A stretch of 64,000 bases of DNA, taken from NCBI GenBank assembly GCA_027574665.1, contig CM050650.1, positions 103,699,086 through 103,763,085 on the forward strand, read 5' to 3'. Made by a program: the position numbers and the translations under genes. Of this stretch, positions 61,773 through 64,000 are shown one piece after another (within the stretch, counting starts at the first letter, position 1; each line of letters starts with the position of its first letter). Source of the stretch: Rhynochetos jubatus (taxonomy: Eukaryota; Chordata; Aves; Eurypygiformes; Rhynochetidae). A model generated the notes under the pieces. The model was not told the origin of the DNA and ran no database searches. It was given only the letters and a program-made list of their open reading frames with translations.

Positions 61773-64000
61773 AATTGCACTTTAAAGCATCTGCTGGACA
61801 TGCACTCCCAGCGTAAAAGCTCAAACCATGACTGTCTTCCCAGAGGACAACTGAACAGCTAGGAGCTCCAAGACGCCTTTGACACTGGAGGTCAGTGTAG
61901 TACTTCTTGCCTGATACTATTAGACTTGGCTCTATACTAGAGTTGGTGCTATAGTTGCATTCGCAAGACAGCTTTCTGGTGCAAATGCTGTCATGGAAAA
62001 AAACCTTTCCAGTCAGGGCAATTGCTTTAAATAAAGATGGTATTAATATATCAAGCTTATATCCACTACCTATTTTCTTTTAAAGTTGGTTCTTTACTGA
62101 AGATTCAGTCCACCTTCTTTTCTTGGTTAATCCTTTTCTTACTGAACGCCTCTCTGGTGTGAGGTAATTGGCCAGGGTTTGAAATAACTCTGTTTTGTAC
62201 ATCAAGTTTAGAGGTCAGTGCATGGTCAGAAAGGTATTTCAGTACTGCTTTATTATTTCATTTATAGAAGCCTAAAATAACAGTGTGAAAGCTGTTTTTC
62301 CACCAAAATATTTGTATCCTGCTTCACTACACAGTTTACTTTTGCAAAAGCAGTTTGTGGTTTCTTCTGTTCTACCAGAGCATGCTTCTCTGCACGGAAG
62401 GGGAAGGAAAGATCCCAAAAATCAACTCCTTGCTTATTCCAGGCAACCAATACTGCTTAACTGGTTCAAATCAAGAGCAGATTCCTTCTTCTGTCCATAT
62501 CCAAGCATGGATGTCATAAAAGCATTAAGCAGAACTTCTTTCAGATCCATCCCTTCCTTGCTCATTAGTTCAGCTTACAGTGCCAATCACTTTCCTGCCC
62601 ATGGAGAGCTCAGGACATCTCAAGAGAGCACTTGGTGTAAGGAAGATTCACCTTCCTTACATCCTGAATATCATAAAAGTCAGGACAGGTGTTTGTCATT
62701 AGTCATTTCATTTTGACAGGTTAGTGTGTCTGAAACACATAAAATAAGAGTACTTTTCCCCAGAATCTGAAAGTCAGTATATATATATCTAAATGTTTAA
62801 CCTCTCTTGGATACATGAAAGCTATTATTTAAAACACTTGTTATTTCATCTACTGAGAAATCAGGCAAAGCTCATCTCAAATTGTGTGCTTAAGATTCTT
62901 CCTTGATTTCAGAACCACTTATTGTGTAAAAATAAAAATTATTAGTAACCTTCTATGAGGTAGTAAACTGGTTTTGGTATACTTTTTGCTTCCCCTTCTA
63001 CTCTAACTTTACACTCTTTCAAGGTGTCGTGGAAAAAGAAGAAGTCCTGTAGCCAGGAAGCAAAGCAGACTCAACAGTGGAACACTTCGTGTCCGAGCGC
63101 TGCCAGAACAGGGAATCGTGTGATATTTGCATTGGACAACGCCTCTGAATGTGCAAGCAGAAGAAAGAAAATCTAGTGAAGACTGGACACATCCAGTACA
63201 CTTTGTTGTACAGTAGTATTTAAATAATGTCTTCAGAAATTAAAATTAACATATTAAAGGGACCTGGTTTTATTTCTGTCTGGGTTCACAGCAGTGATGA
63301 AAAGCAAGGGGATGAAGTTTACACTGGGAACTTTGCGGGTTTCTAAAAGGAAAAGGATTTGCCTTCAGTCTTCTTCTCTACCATCATGCAAATTTTTCTA
63401 TTTACTAACCCTAGCAACCTTGAAGGAACACAGACTGTGGAAAATGAAAAAACGAGGCATCTAGGGATGCTTAGTGAAAGGGACAGGTCACATAGTAAGA
63501 AGGAGAAGTTGCACTGCTGCCACGTGGGAGAAGGGAAAGGGACAGAATTTGGCAAAGAGAGATATCATGCAGTGAGAAAGCCTTGAGTGTGTCTTTAGTT
63601 ACCTGCAGAACTGTTGGCAAAACACTTTGACATGAGTCCTCCAACTGCTGACAACATTTTGTTTCCATTCAATCTGATCCAACTGTAGCTGGGTGAACAC
63701 TAAGACCTGCCCCGACTAAGTCAGAGAGGTATTGCCTGGCTGGAGAGGGCAGTCAGAGGATAGAGCAAGGCTCACAGTCACACCTGACAGAGGAGTGCAT
63801 TTGTTATTTGTGACTCCAGTTTGCTATTAGCTGGCTACGTTCACTCTGTTTACATGTTTGGGTAAATCTTCAAATAAGGATTATAGAGGCAGCTTTTCCT
63901 CCTGAAGTGCTGCCATGCATACCTTTATTAATGCCCGAGTGAATTTCTTCATGGCCCTCTACTTTTTACATCTGTTGTGAAGTGAAGCTGATGCAAGACA
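61773..64000. other. Non-coding stretch with one exon-like CpG pocket
   Basis: The 143-codon plus-strand ORF at 62285-62716 has no motif I recognise. 63013-63144 is CpG-rich, open in several frames and flanked by pyrimidine-rich acceptor-like sites on both strands (see findings). Otherwise AT-rich and unassigned. Confidence 0.45.

Noticed and set aside
62285-62716. 143-codon plus-strand ORF
   Set aside because: No domain, signal or splice context was recognised. Its length is within chance for the number of frames searched.

Overview
This 64 kb window looks like bird nuclear DNA. It is AT-rich and has almost no coding sequence. It carries many CR1 LINE fragments that end in the 8-bp tail (ATTCTATG-type) typical of avian CR1, and three solo LTRs of avian endogenous retroviruses. 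I see no operons, phage genes, CRISPR arrays, rRNA or tRNA genes. The LTR types are ones I associate with neoavian birds, but I cannot name the species.

The best evidence for a host gene is at the left edge on the minus strand. An exon-like block at 1253-1333 (27 codons) is followed, after a 225-bp intron-like gap, by a 33-bp microexon at 995-1027. Both have splice sites, both are in phase 0, and they join in frame. I could not identify the gene. A third possible exon (minus, 2445-2531) and a CpG-rich exon-like pocket near 63.0-63.15 kb are weaker. Most of the window is therefore probably intron or intergenic desert around a minus-strand gene.

Repeats from left to right: CR1 at 3.4 kb and an older one at 4.3 kb; an old minus-strand CR1 (9.7-10.4 kb) next to a younger plus-strand CR1 (10.7-11.4 kb); solo LTR 1 (14.0-15.0 kb) with matching flanks; two ancient CR1 pieces in opposite orientation (16.7-17.5 kb); a CR1 stub at 20.0 kb; solo LTR 2 (24.45-25.59 kb) with a perfect 5-bp duplication; a long ancient CR1 (about 26.4-27.6 kb); a CR1 trace at 30.9 kb; a younger CR1 (38.6-39.4 kb) that shares a 58-bp identical run with the 10.7 kb copy in inverted orientation; a CR1 tail at 40.7 kb; a decamer minisatellite in a GC-rich patch (45.8-46.3 kb); a CR1 split by solo LTR 3 (53.4-54.3 kb); the longest CR1 tail (59.2-60.2 kb); and two more plus-strand CR1 tails (61.2 and 61.6 kb).

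Nearly all the longer open reading frames are antisense or frameshifted CR1, LTR sequence, or chance ORFs. No complete protein-coding gene is present. The rest is unannotated AT-rich sequence with microsatellites, a few short perfect hairpins, and three loci that may be remnants of an ancient amniote repeat.
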